A DNA stretch of 11,787 bases from Methylorubrum extorquens (GCA_019695455.1 JAEUAC010000164.1:1-11787), one strand, 5' to 3'; positions 1-6,192 are shown, numbered from the stretch's first letter. Translations and numbers: made by a program. Notes: generated by a model not told the origin, from the sequence alone.

Positions 1-56
1 GAGCAATCCTCGCACTCGCGCGGATCGCGAACGTGCGCGCAGCTTGTCGAGCCCAT
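1..56 (-). CDS. Partial cysteine-rich protein, possible Crp/Fnr-family regulator (N-terminus only)
   Basis: Only the first 18 codons are in the window; the gene continues past base 1. The start is an ATG at 56-54 preceded by a strong Shine-Dalgarno, GGGAGGG at 66-60, a few bases upstream. The visible peptide has three cysteines (Cys6, Cys15, Cys18), and the CEDCS tail resembles the N-terminal iron-sulfur cysteine cluster of FNR/FnrN proteins (E. coli FNR has CQDCS). An FNR/FixK-like palindrome lies 55 bases upstream, as expected for an autoregulated or oxygen-regulated gene of this family. That it is an FNR-type regulator is inference from under 20 residues plus the site. Any other FixK-controlled protein with an N-terminal CxxC would also fit. 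That there is a real start here is more secure than what the protein is. Confidence 0.45.
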   Translation of the reverse strand, partial: MGSTSCAHVRDPRECEDC

Positions 57-110
57 GTGCCCTCCCGTCGATCCGACGGAGAACGCTGGACGGCGGCGCC
101 GCCCGGCGCC

Positions 111-124
111 TTGACATAGATCAA
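111..124. promoter_or_regulatory. FNR/FixK-type binding site (anaerobox)
   Basis: The sequence TTGACATAGATCAA matches the FNR/FixK consensus TTGAYNNNNRTCAA. It departs from a perfect dyad at one base pair only. Its centre is at 117.5, so if it acts as a class II activator site at -41.5 for the minus-strand gene starting at 56, transcription would begin near base 76. That is just upstream of the Shine-Dalgarno at 66-60. No plus-strand gene starts within the next 300 bases, so the minus-strand gene is the likely target. Confidence 0.6.
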
Positions 125-310
125 ACCTAGCCGCGCGTCAGCGCCTCACGACGAGGCCGATGCTCGATCCCCGGAGACGGCGCGGGTCGCATGGTCCGCC
201 AGCTCGCGCTCGCGGCCCCGAACGACGGAAGGCCTCTGCCCCTCAGCGTTTCCGACAGACTTTCGCGATGAGCCAAGTCGTCGCCGCGGCCGCCGAGATG
301 CCGTGAAGCA

Positions 311-385
311 TGGTGCCGGTGGAGAGGATCGAACTCCCGACCTTCGGTTTACAAAACCGCTGCACTACCGCTGTGCTACACCGGC
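311..385 (-). tRNA. tRNA-Thr (anticodon UGU)
   Basis: On the minus strand the seven-base acceptor arm GCCGGTG (385-379) pairs perfectly with CACCGGC (321-315). It is followed by discriminator A (314) and a genomically encoded CCA (313-311). The T arm contains GTTCGATCC. The anticodon loop is TTTGTAA between GCGGT and ACCGA half-stems, giving anticodon TGT (UGU), which reads ACA/ACG threonine codons. The outermost anticodon-stem pair is G-A and may be unpaired. The D arm (AGCACAGCGGTAGTGCA) has the usual form. The gene stands alone, downstream of the transporter terminator, and has a possible promoter of its own at 395-423. Confidence 0.97.
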
Positions 386-394
386 CCGGCGGCG

Positions 395-423
395 GCCTTA
401 CCAGCGGCCCTCTCTCCTCACAA
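395..423 (-). promoter_or_regulatory. Putative sigma-70 promoter of tRNA-Thr
   Basis: On the minus strand TTGTGA (423-418) and TAAGGC (400-395) are separated by exactly 17 bases. Initiation about seven bases after the -10 would fall near 388, three bases before the mature tRNA 5' end. The position lies between the upstream terminator hairpin and the tRNA, where a promoter is needed. The -10 is weak, so this rests mainly on spacing and position. Confidence 0.4.
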
Positions 424-436
424 GCAGCGCGAAACG

Positions 437-465
437 AAAGAGCCCCGCCGGGTGGGGCGGGGCTC
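437..465 (-). terminator. Rho-independent-like terminator of the MHS transporter gene
   Basis: GAGCCCCGCC (440-449) and GGCGGGGCTC (456-465) form a perfect 10-bp stem with a 6-base loop. On the minus strand the stem is followed by TTTCGTTTC (439-431), a moderately T-rich tract. It begins 25 bases after the stop codon of the transporter gene and insulates the downstream tRNA gene. Confidence 0.75.
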
Positions 466-490
466 GGTCGTCGTCGGAGGAGGCCGGGGC

Positions 491-2275
491 TCAGCGCACC
501 GGCGCGTGCTCGTAGGTCGTGATGTCCCTGTCCTTCGTTTCCGGCACGAGGACGATGCCGATGACGAAGGTCGCGAGGGCGAAGATCACGGGGTACCAGA
601 GGCCGAAATAGATGTCCCCGGTCGCCGCCACCATGGCGAAGGCGGTGGGCGGCAGCAGGCCGCCGAACCAGCCGTTGGCGATGTGGTAGGGCAGGGACAT
701 GGCCGTGTAGCGGATGCGCGTCGGGAAGAACTCGACGAGCGCCGCGGCGATCGGGCCGTACACGGCCGTCACGTAGAGCACCAGGATCGTCAGGATGCCG
801 ATGATCTTCATGGCCTGCATGTTGCCGAACGGCGAGAAGAAGCCGTCCAGCTTGACGATGCCGGGATCGTTGGCGGCCGGGTAGCCGGCCGCCACGGAGG
901 CGGCCGTGAAGGCCGCGATGTTGGCGTTGAGCGGGGTCACGGCGGGCCTGGCCGCGACGGCGGGCGCCGCGCCGGAGGCCGGGACCGCGGGAACCGCCGC
1001 CGTGCCGGCCGAGATCGGCGTCTCGGTGCCGTTGAACGTGACCTTGGCCGGCGCGCCGGCCGGTCCCGGCACGAAGGTGTACTTCACGGCCGACCGGGCG
1101 AGCGCCACGCGGGCGATGTCGCAGGGCTGCGTGAAGGTCCGGATGCCGACCGGGTCGAAGACGGAGCCGCAGGCGGCGGGATCGGCCGTCACCTGCACCT
1201 TGGCGTTCTCGAGCGCCGATTCGAGCTTCGGGTTCGCCACGCTCGTCAGGAGGCCGAAGAGCGGGAAGTACGTGATCGCGGCGATGAGGCACCCGCCGAG
1301 GATGACGGGCTTGCGGCCGATCCGATCCGACAGGGAGCCGAAGAAGATGAAGCCGCCCGTCCCGATGATCAGCGACCATGCGATCAGCACGTTCGACGTC
1401 AGCAGGTCCACCTTGAGGATGCTCTGCAGGAAGAACAGTGCGTAGAACTGGCCCGTGTACCACACGACCGCCTGGCCGACCGCGAGGCCGAGCAGGGCGA
1501 TCAGGACCATCTTGGCGTTCTTCCACTGGCCGAAGGCCTCGGAGAGCGGCGCCTTGGACTGGGTGCCCTCCTCCTTCATCTTCTTGAAGGCGGGGCTCTC
1601 GTGCATCTGCAGGCGGATCCAGACCGAGATGGCGAGGAGCACGCAGGAGAGCAGGAACGGGATGCGCCAGCCCGCGATGGGATAGCCCTCGCCGCGCTGG
1701 AAGCCGGCCTCGCCCATGTAGAGCCGCAGGCCCAGGATGACGACGAGCGACAGGAGGAGGCCGACCGTCGCGGTGGTCTGGATCCAGCTCGTGTAGAACC
1801 CGCGCCGGCCGACCGGCGCGTGCTCCGCCACGTAGACGGCCGCGCCGCCGTACTCGCCGCCGAGCGCGAGACCCTGCGCCATGCGGAGCAGGATCAGGAT
1901 CACGGGCGCCGCCCAGCCGATCTGGTCGTAGGAGGGCAGCAGGCCGACCATGAAGGTCGAGAAGCCCATGATCAGGATCGTGACGAGGAAGGTGTACTTG
2001 CGGCCGACGAGGTCGCCGATGCGCCCGAAGACGAGCGCGCCGAACGGGCGGACGAGGAAGCCGGCCGCGAAGGCGAGAAGGGCGAAGACGTTGCGGGTCG
2101 TGACGTCGAACGCGGAGAAGAACTGCGCGCCGATGATGACCGCGAGGGAGCCGTAGAGGTAGAAGTCGTACCATTCGAAGACGGTCCCGAGCGACGAGGC
2201 CAGAATGACCTTCCGCTCCTCCCGGCTCATGGGACGTGTCGTTCGACCTTGAATCGATGTGGCTGCGACCGCCAT
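491..2275 (-). CDS. MFS transporter, metabolite:H+ symporter (MHS) family, with large periplasmic insertion
   Basis: This is a 594-residue inner-membrane secondary transporter of the MHS branch (the ProP/KgtP/ShiA group), probably importing a small organic acid or osmolyte with protons. Family marks are FEWYDFYLYG (33-42) in TM1, the loop 2-3 motif GRIGDLVGRK (84-93), RMAQGLALGGEYGGAA (131-146) with the following VAEHAP, a second motif-A copy GSLSDRIGRK (313-322) and the VPETKDRDI tail (577-585). Typical family members are about 430-450 residues. The excess lies at about 346-485, between TM9 and TM10 on the periplasmic side, and includes Cys369, Cys385 and an Ala/Pro/Val-rich linker (about 421-448). 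The ATG at 2275 is supported by GGGAGGG six bases upstream; a later Met16 lacks this. Its own terminator follows. The substrate cannot be told from sequence. No metabolic partner is adjacent, and the sugar-acid operon is separated from it by the csp operon. Confidence 0.93.
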   Translation of the reverse strand: MAVAATSIQGRTTRPMSREERKVILASSLGTVFEWYDFYLYGSLAVIIGAQFFSAFDVTTRNVFALLAFAAGFLVRPFGALVFGRIGDLVGRKYTFLVTILIMGFSTFMVGLLPSYDQIGWAAPVILILLRMAQGLALGGEYGGAAVYVAEHAPVGRRGFYTSWIQTTATVGLLLSLVVILGLRLYMGEAGFQRGEGYPIAGWRIPFLLSCVLLAISVWIRLQMHESPAFKKMKEEGTQSKAPLSEAFGQWKNAKMVLIALLGLAVGQAVVWYTGQFYALFFLQSILKVDLLTSNVLIAWSLIIGTGGFIFFGSLSDRIGRKPVILGGCLIAAITYFPLFGLLTSVANPKLESALENAKVQVTADPAACGSVFDPVGIRTFTQPCDIARVALARSAVKYTFVPGPAGAPAKVTFNGTETPISAGTAAVPAVPASGAAPAVAARPAVTPLNANIAAFTAASVAAGYPAANDPGIVKLDGFFSPFGNMQAMKIIGILTILVLYVTAVYGPIAAALVEFFPTRIRYTAMSLPYHIANGWFGGLLPPTAFAMVAATGDIYFGLWYPVIFALATFVIGIVLVPETKDRDITTYEHAPVR

Positions 2276-2343
2276 CGGATGCCCTCCCGGTAAGACAGGA
2301 CGGGCGTTCGAGGCCGCATGGCCAGCCCTTATCCTGCAGGTTC

Positions 2344-2373
2344 GGGATAGGGCAGCCGACCCGTCGCCGTCGA
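2344..2373 (-). promoter_or_regulatory. Weak candidate promoter of the MHS transporter
   Basis: On the minus strand TCGACG (2373-2368) and TATCCC (2349-2344) are separated by 18 bases, giving a leader of about 60 bases before the ATG at 2275. Both hexamers are poor matches to TTGACA/TATAAT. This is the best pair I saw in the 245-base gap, and other sigma factors are possible. Confidence 0.25.
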
Positions 2374-2487
2374 TGCGGCGCCGCTCGGCATTTGGTCGTG
2401 CAACCTAGGTCTTAGGTCTTTCGCGAACCGCAGCGGGCTCGACTTGCAACGACTTGTCGGTAACAGGATGAGGACAGAGGCTCGTCA

Positions 2488-2512
2488 GCGGCGGGGCGAC
2501 ACGTCCCGCCGC
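2488..2512 (-). terminator. GC-rich hairpin after the csp/small-protein operon
   Basis: GCGGCGGG (2488-2495) and CCCGCCGC (2505-2512) form a perfect 8-bp stem with a 9-base loop, starting about 8 bases after the stop codon at 2521. There is no T-tract on the minus strand, so it may stabilise the 3' end or slow polymerase rather than act as a classic terminator. Confidence 0.35.
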
Positions 2513-2520
2513 GACGGATC

Positions 2521-2724
2521 TCAGCGCCCGCGCGAAGGCTCGGGGCTGAACAGGCGCTCGACCGCCTTCAGGCCGGCCTTCTCGGCCGCCTGCTTCGATT
2601 CCGCGTAGCGGTCGGACCGCTCGAGGAGCTTGCCGTTCCGGCGGATCGCCCATTCGAAACGGCCCGGCATCCGCTCGGATGCCGTCACGTCGAGGGTGTA
2701 GGGCCGGATATCGTCGTCGTTCAT
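2521..2724 (-). CDS. Small conserved-looking protein (67 aa), last gene of the csp operon
   Basis: A 67-residue acidic/basic soluble protein with no signal peptide or membrane segment. The central part, FEWAIRRNGKLLERSDRYAE (23-42), reads as two beta strands around an RRNGK turn. An alanine/lysine helix then carries a K-x-x-A-x-x-A pattern. This layout (aromatic strand, NG turn, S-x-x-Y, then K-x-x-A helix) recalls the YegP/DUF1508 fold, but that is a weak pattern-level resemblance and not an assignment. The ATG at 2724 overlaps the stop codon of the preceding gene as ATGA, and GAAGGGGA lies just upstream. Translation is therefore probably coupled to the 64-aa gene. I cannot give a function. 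Co-expression with a cold-shock protein suggests a role linked to RNA or stress adaptation. Confidence 0.75.
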   Translation of the reverse strand: MNDDDIRPYTLDVTASERMPGRFEWAIRRNGKLLERSDRYAESKQAAEKAGLKAVERLFSPEPSRGR

Positions 2725-2915
2725 TGATCCCCTTCGTCCGTCGTAGGCGGCGTCGCCTCTGCCGGGCGAGGACCCTGGCCGGGCTTCGGCCGAGGGCCGA
2801 ACCGCTTCGGGGGAGCCGCCGGCTCCGAATTGACGATCTTCCGATCGCCGAGATGAGCGGACGCCTTTTTCAGGACGTCCGCCATTGAAGGCGTCTTCGC
2901 AGCGCCGAAGGCCAT
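2721..2915 (-). CDS. Small proline-rich hypothetical protein (64 aa) between csp and the 67-aa gene
   Basis: A 64-residue protein. Residues 8-28 look helical (TPSMADVLKKASAHLGDRK), and the C-terminal half is a disordered, basic Pro/Arg/Gly-rich tail (PPKRFGPRPKPGQGPRP, 36-52) with an acidic end. The ATG at 2915 lies 8 bases after the csp stop codon. A second in-frame ATG (Met11, 2885) would give a 54-residue product starting MADVLKK. Neither has a strong Shine-Dalgarno, so the start is uncertain. The stop overlaps the next gene as ATGA. Position makes it the second gene of a csp operon. The charged Pro-rich tail would suit RNA or ribosome contact, but that is inference. The family is not recognised. 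Confidence 0.65.
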   Translation of the reverse strand: MAFGAAKTPSMADVLKKASAHLGDRKIVNSEPAAPPKRFGPRPKPGQGPRPAEATPPTTDEGDQ

Positions 2916-2923
2916 CAGGCGCT

Positions 2924-3133
2924 TCAGGCCGACTTCAGGTCGGTCGCGGAAGACTTGCCCGTGCGCCGGTCGGCTTCCTCCTGGAAGGAGACCTTCTGGC
3001 CTTCGGCCAGCGTGCCAAGGCCGGCGCGCTCGACGGCGGAGACGTGAACGAAGACGTCCTTGCCGCCGCCATCCGGCTGGATGAAGCCGTAGCCCTTGGT
3101 TTCGTTATACCACTTGACGGTGCCTGTCGGCAT
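2924..3133 (-). CDS. csp: Cold-shock domain protein, CspA family (69 aa)
   Basis: A single cold-shock domain that binds single-stranded RNA/DNA in the cytoplasm and melts mRNA secondary structure. It begins MPTGTVKWYNETKGYGFIQP. The RNP1 motif is KGYGFIQ (13-19) and RNP2 is VFVHVS (27-32), followed by the usual G-x-L-x-E-G-Q-K-V-x-F segment (40-50). The length of 69 residues is standard. I place the start at the ATG at 3133, preceded by GGAGAG about five bases upstream. A longer in-frame reading from 3166 adds 11 residues unlike the family and has no ribosome site. The two small genes downstream follow within 8 bases and by overlap, so the three should be one transcript. A possible promoter at 3269-3297 implies a leader of roughly 130 bases, as is typical of cold-inducible csp messages. 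Confidence 0.95.
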   Translation of the reverse strand: MPTGTVKWYNETKGYGFIQPDGGGKDVFVHVSAVERAGLGTLAEGQKVSFQEEADRRTGKSSATDLKSA

Positions 3134-3216
3134 AGTGCTCTCCAAAGGTGCACGCGATTGACGCAAGAGCGCGCCAGACGAGACCTGTCGAAATCAGTCG
3201 AGGGTCTGAGGCGTGC

Positions 3217-3254
3217 GGCCTTGGCGAAGGCGGACCGGCCCAGGCAGCAAGGCC
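3217..3254 (-). other. Inverted repeat in the csp leader
   Basis: GGCCTTG (3217-3223) and CAAGGCC (3248-3254) are perfect 7-bp arms around a 24-base GC-rich loop, inside the inferred 5' leader of the csp transcript. A stable leader hairpin of this kind is a candidate temperature- or Csp-responsive structure. No function is shown by the sequence itself. Confidence 0.35.
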
Positions 3255-3268
3255 AAAGTCGAATGCGA

Positions 3269-3297
3269 TACATAGCGACGCGGAGCCCAGGACGCAA
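3269..3297 (-). promoter_or_regulatory. Putative csp promoter
   Basis: On the minus strand TTGCGT (3297-3292) and TATGTA (3274-3269) are 17 bases apart. Predicted initiation is near 3262, about 128 bases before the csp ATG. This is the only A/T-rich -10-like element in the 215-base gap between csp and the end of ltnD. Confidence 0.42.
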
Positions 3298-3348
3298 CCT
3301 CGGGCGCCAGTTTTCGACGGAAGAGCGCGTCCGGTTCTCCGGCGGGGC

Positions 3349-4263
3349 TCAATCCCCCGGCAGCGTGGTGCCGGTGTTCCGCGCATAGAGGCGTGCCACG
3401 GACGCGTCGTCGTCCCGGCCCATGCCGGCGCCGGCCGTCATCAGGAAGAGCTGCAGGGCCGCGGCCGCCATCGGCACCGGGAAGCGGGCCGAGCGGGCCA
3501 TGTCCTGCACGATGCCGAGGTCCTTCACGAAGATCTCGACCGCGCTGCGGGGCGTGTAGTCGCCGGCGAGGACGTGCGGCACCCGGTTCTCGAACATCCA
3601 GGAATTGCCGGCCGAGCGCGTGATCACGTCGTAGACCTTGGCGATGTCGAGGCCCTGTCGGGCCGCGAAGGCGATCGCCTCGGACGCGGCCGCGATGTGG
3701 ACGCCGGCGAGGAGCTGGTTGATCATCTTGAAGGCCGCGCCCTGGCCGGCGGCGTCGCCGAGCTCGTAAACGGTGCCCGCCATGGCCTCCAGGGCGGGCC
3801 GCGCACCGGCGAAGGCCGCGGGCGAGCCGGAGGCGAGGAAGGTCAGTTCGCCCTCCGCCGCGCGGGCGGCGCCCCCGCTCATGGGCGCGTCCAGGTAGAG
3901 GCACCCGGCCTCCTCCGTGCGCCGCCCGAGTTCGCGCGCGACGTCCGGATCCATCGTGGCCGACGCGACGACGACGCCGCCCGGCCGCATGGCCCGCACG
4001 GCACCCTCCGGGCCGAAGAGCACGGCCTCGGTCTGCGCCGCGTTCACGACCACGCATACGACGATGGCGGCGTCGCGCGCGGCCTCGGCCGGGTTCGCGG
4101 CGGCGCTTCCGCCGGCGGCGCGCAGCATCGCGAGCGCCGACTCCTGCACGTCGCAGCCCGTGACCGCGAAGCCGGCCCGGACGAGCGCTCCCGCCATGCC
4201 GAGCCCCATGGATCCGAGCCCGATCACGGCCACCTTCTGCGGGCCTGCAGCCTTGTCCGTCAT
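3349..4263 (-). CDS. ltnD: L-threonate dehydrogenase-like NAD(P)-dependent oxidoreductase
   Basis: A 304-residue cytoplasmic enzyme of the beta-hydroxyacid dehydrogenase family (3-hydroxyisobutyrate dehydrogenase fold). LtnD oxidises L-threonate to 2-oxo-tetronate with NAD+. The Rossmann motif GLGSMG is at 15-20, the substrate loop DAPMSGG at 125-131, the catalytic-lysine segment GAAFKMINQ at 175-183 (Lys179, Asn182), and KDLG at 247-250. Length is normal for the family. The ATG at 4263 has GAGAGGA upstream, partly formed by the stop codon of otnC; the gap is only 12 bases, so it is the third gene of the otnK-otnC-ltnD transcript. Family relatives act on 3-hydroxyisobutyrate, tartronate semialdehyde or other sugar acids. 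The choice of L-threonate rests on the neighbouring OtnK and OtnC, which are specific to four-carbon acid sugars. Confidence 0.88.
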   Translation of the reverse strand: MTDKAAGPQKVAVIGLGSMGLGMAGALVRAGFAVTGCDVQESALAMLRAAGGSAAANPAEAARDAAIVVCVVVNAAQTEAVLFGPEGAVRAMRPGGVVVASATMDPDVARELGRRTEEAGCLYLDAPMSGGAARAAEGELTFLASGSPAAFAGARPALEAMAGTVYELGDAAGQGAAFKMINQLLAGVHIAAASEAIAFAARQGLDIAKVYDVITRSAGNSWMFENRVPHVLAGDYTPRSAVEIFVKDLGIVQDMARSARFPVPMAAAALQLFLMTAGAGMGRDDDASVARLYARNTGTTLPGD

Positions 4264-4275
4264 GGTCGTGTCCTC

Positions 4276-4929
4276 TCAGCCGTCGGCGCCGGCCGGTCCG
4301 AAGGTCGCGTCGAGTTCGGCCAGGTCCGCATCCCCGAGGACCCGCGTCGGCACGGCTCGGAGCAGCAGGAACAGCTTCGCCGTCTCCTCGAGCTCCTCGG
4401 CGGCGTTGACGGCCGCCTCCAGGCTGGCGCCGGCGACGACGGGTCCGTGATTGGCGAGCAGCACCGCGCAATGGCGGCACGCGCGGGCGCGGATCGCCTC
4501 CGCCAGGCGTCGATCGCCCGGCCGGTGATACGGCACGAGCGGCAGCCGGCCGATCTTCATGGCGAAGTAGGGCGTGAGCGGCGGGATGCAGCTGTCGCAG
4601 TCGAGCCCGTCCATGCAGGATACGGCCGCCGCGTAGGTCGAGTGGAGATGCACGATCGCGCGCGAGCGCGGGCGCTCGGCGTACATGGCCTCGTGCAGGA
4701 ACACCTCCTTCGACGGCGGGTCGCCCGAGACATGGCGGCCGGACGCGTCGAGGCGGGATAGCCGCGCGGGATCGAGGCGTCCGAGCGACGAGTTCGTCGG
4801 CGTGATGAGCCAGCCGTCGTCGAGGCGGACCGAGACGTTGCCGCTCGAGCCGGCCGTCAGCCCTCGGTCGAAGAGCGACAGGGCGGCCCGGCAGATCGCG
4901 TCGCGCGCCTCGATCTCGGCCGGGCTCAC
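4276..4929 (-). CDS. otnC: 3-oxo-tetronate 4-phosphate decarboxylase (class II aldolase fold)
   Basis: A 217-residue class II aldolase/adducin-domain enzyme that in this pathway decarboxylates 3-oxo-tetronate 4-phosphate to dihydroxyacetone phosphate and CO2. Visible marks are the phosphate-binding GSSGNVSVR (27-35), TPTNSSLG (43-50), the glutamate segment PSKEVFLHE (Glu75), and the zinc ligands His94 and His96 in HLHSTY and His161 in LANHGP. These match Glu73/His92/His94/His155 of fuculose-phosphate aldolase in order and spacing. The start is the GTG at 4929, which overlaps the otnK stop as GTGA and gives translational coupling. A much longer reading of the same frame to 5547 runs antisense-free through otnK in another frame and is not real. 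Length is typical. L-fuculose-phosphate aldolase-like activity is the main alternative, made less likely by the adjacent OtnK. Confidence 0.9.
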   Translation of the reverse strand: MSPAEIEARDAICRAALSLFDRGLTAGSSGNVSVRLDDGWLITPTNSSLGRLDPARLSRLDASGRHVSGDPPSKEVFLHEAMYAERPRSRAIVHLHSTYAAAVSCMDGLDCDSCIPPLTPYFAMKIGRLPLVPYHRPGDRRLAEAIRARACRHCAVLLANHGPVVAGASLEAAVNAAEELEETAKLFLLLRAVPTRVLGDADLAELDATFGPAGADG

Positions 4930-6185
4930 GGCAGCCGCTCCCAGGCTTTGACGAAGAAGTCGTCGGTGCCGAAATTGCCGGACTTCAAGGCGAGAGCGAG
5001 CACGCGCCCGGTTCCTCCGCCGAGCGTCGCCGTCCAGGGCACGCCCGGGTCGATCTCGGGTCCGATCACGAGGGCCTCGACGCCGAGCGCGCCGACGACG
5101 GCCCCGGACGTCTCGCCGCCCGCGACCACGAACTGGCCGAAGCCGCGCTCCACGAGCCCCGCGGCGATGCGCGACAGGGTCGTCTCGACGAGGTGGCCGG
5201 CGGCGGCCGCCCCGATCCGGTCCTGGACGGCCTTCACGGCCTCCGGCGGAGCCGTCGCGTAGATCAGGACCGGCGCCCCAGCCGGCTGCGCCGCGGCCCA
5301 GGCGAGCGCCTCGGTCGCGAGGTCCACGCCGTCGGCCAGCCGGGCCGGATCGATGCGGAAGGCGGGGCCCCGGGCCTGGGCGTAGGCGACCTGCCGGTTC
5401 GTCGCCTCCGAGCAGCTCCCCGACAGGATCGCCCGCAATCCGCCCGTCGCGGGAAGGGCGTCGGCGGCGGCGTCGCCGCGCGCGTGCAGGCGGGCCAGCC
5501 CCAGGCCCAGCCCCGATCCCGCCGTGACGAGCCGCATGGTCCGGCACGCCTCTCCGAGCGTGACGAGGTCCGCATCCGCCAGCGCGTCCGCGACCGCGTA
5601 GCCGATGCCGTCCCGGCGCAGGGCCTCGAACCGGGCCCGGACGGCGTCGGCTCCCTGGCGGACGGTGCCGTGGTCGACGAGCCCGACGCGCCGGCGCGAC
5701 TGCGCCGCCATGACCCTCACGAGGTTCGAATCCGTCATCGGCGTCAGCGGGTGGTTCCGCATGCCCGATTCCGAGAGCGGCACGTCGCCGACGAACAGGT
5801 TGCCCTTGTAGATCGTGCGGGCGTTGGCGGGGAAAGCCGGGCAGACGATCGCGAGGTCCGTCCCGAGCGCGTCCATGAGGGCGTCCGCCACCGGGCCGAT
5901 ATTGCCGGCGGGCGTGGAATCGAAGGTCGAGCAGTACTTGAAGTAGATCTGCTCCGCGCCCTGCGCGGTCAGCCAGGCGAGCGCGGCGAGCGAGTCGCGG
6001 ACGGCCTCGTCCACGGGCGCCGTACGCGACTTCAGCGCGACGACCACGGCCGCGATGCCGTCGGGCAGGGGACCTGTCGGAACCCCGATGGTCTGGACGG
6101 TCGGGAGGCCCGCCTTGACGAGCGTGCCGGCGAGGTCGGTCGCGCCCGTGAAATCGTCCGCGATGCAGCCGAGAACGATGCCCAA
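4926..6185 (-). CDS. otnK: 3-oxo-tetronate kinase (four-carbon acid sugar kinase, DUF1537 family)
   Basis: A 419-residue cytoplasmic kinase that phosphorylates 3-oxo-tetronate (or a close four-carbon acid sugar) at C4 using ATP. The N-terminal substrate domain has IADDFTGATDLAGTLVK (8-24) and KYCSTFDSTPAGNIGPV (83-99). The C-terminal nucleotide domain has VAGGETSGAVV (354-364) and LKSGNFGTDDFF (400-411), all characteristic of the family. Length is as expected. The start is a TTG at 6185: no in-frame ATG or GTG lies nearby, the family N-terminus begins just here, and GGGGGAAGG sits seven bases upstream. It is first in the otnK-otnC-ltnD operon and overlaps otnC. D-threonate kinase DtnK is the alternative, but that enzyme pairs with a PdxA-like dehydrogenase and not with OtnC/LtnD. 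Confidence 0.92.
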   Translation of the reverse strand: MGIVLGCIADDFTGATDLAGTLVKAGLPTVQTIGVPTGPLPDGIAAVVVALKSRTAPVDEAVRDSLAALAWLTAQGAEQIYFKYCSTFDSTPAGNIGPVADALMDALGTDLAIVCPAFPANARTIYKGNLFVGDVPLSESGMRNHPLTPMTDSNLVRVMAAQSRRRVGLVDHGTVRQGADAVRARFEALRRDGIGYAVADALADADLVTLGEACRTMRLVTAGSGLGLGLARLHARGDAAADALPATGGLRAILSGSCSEATNRQVAYAQARGPAFRIDPARLADGVDLATEALAWAAAQPAGAPVLIYATAPPEAVKAVQDRIGAAAAGHLVETTLSRIAAGLVERGFGQFVVAGGETSGAVVGALGVEALVIGPEIDPGVPWTATLGGGTGRVLALALKSGNFGTDDFFVKAWERLP

Positions 6186-6192
6186 TGGCCGA

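Noticed and set aside
96..110. GGCGCC repeats next to the FNR box
   Set aside because: Short GC-rich palindromes are expected by chance at this base composition.
303..522. Two 70-codon plus-strand frames over the tRNA region
   Set aside because: They run antisense through tRNA-Thr and the terminator hairpin, with no ribosome site.
243..2293. Two very long open frames (243-2174 minus, 452-2293 plus) over the transporter region
   Set aside because: Both are Arg/Pro/His-rich translations of other frames of the MHS transporter gene, whose own frame has clear family motifs; high GC removes stop codons from the alternative frames.
2405..2653. 82-codon minus-strand frame after the small-protein operon
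   Set aside because: It overlaps the 67-aa gene in another frame and has low-complexity Arg/Pro composition; the 67-aa frame has a ribosome site and coupling.
3331..3359. Small hairpins at the 3' end of ltnD (CCGGTTCTCCGG and CGGGG/CCCCG around the stop codon)
   Set aside because: Stems of only 4-5 bp, one overlapping the stop codon, and no T-tract; too weak to call a terminator.
3148..4761. 537-codon plus-strand frame antisense to ltnD and otnC
   Set aside because: Arg/Gly/His-rich mirror frame of two well-supported enzymes.
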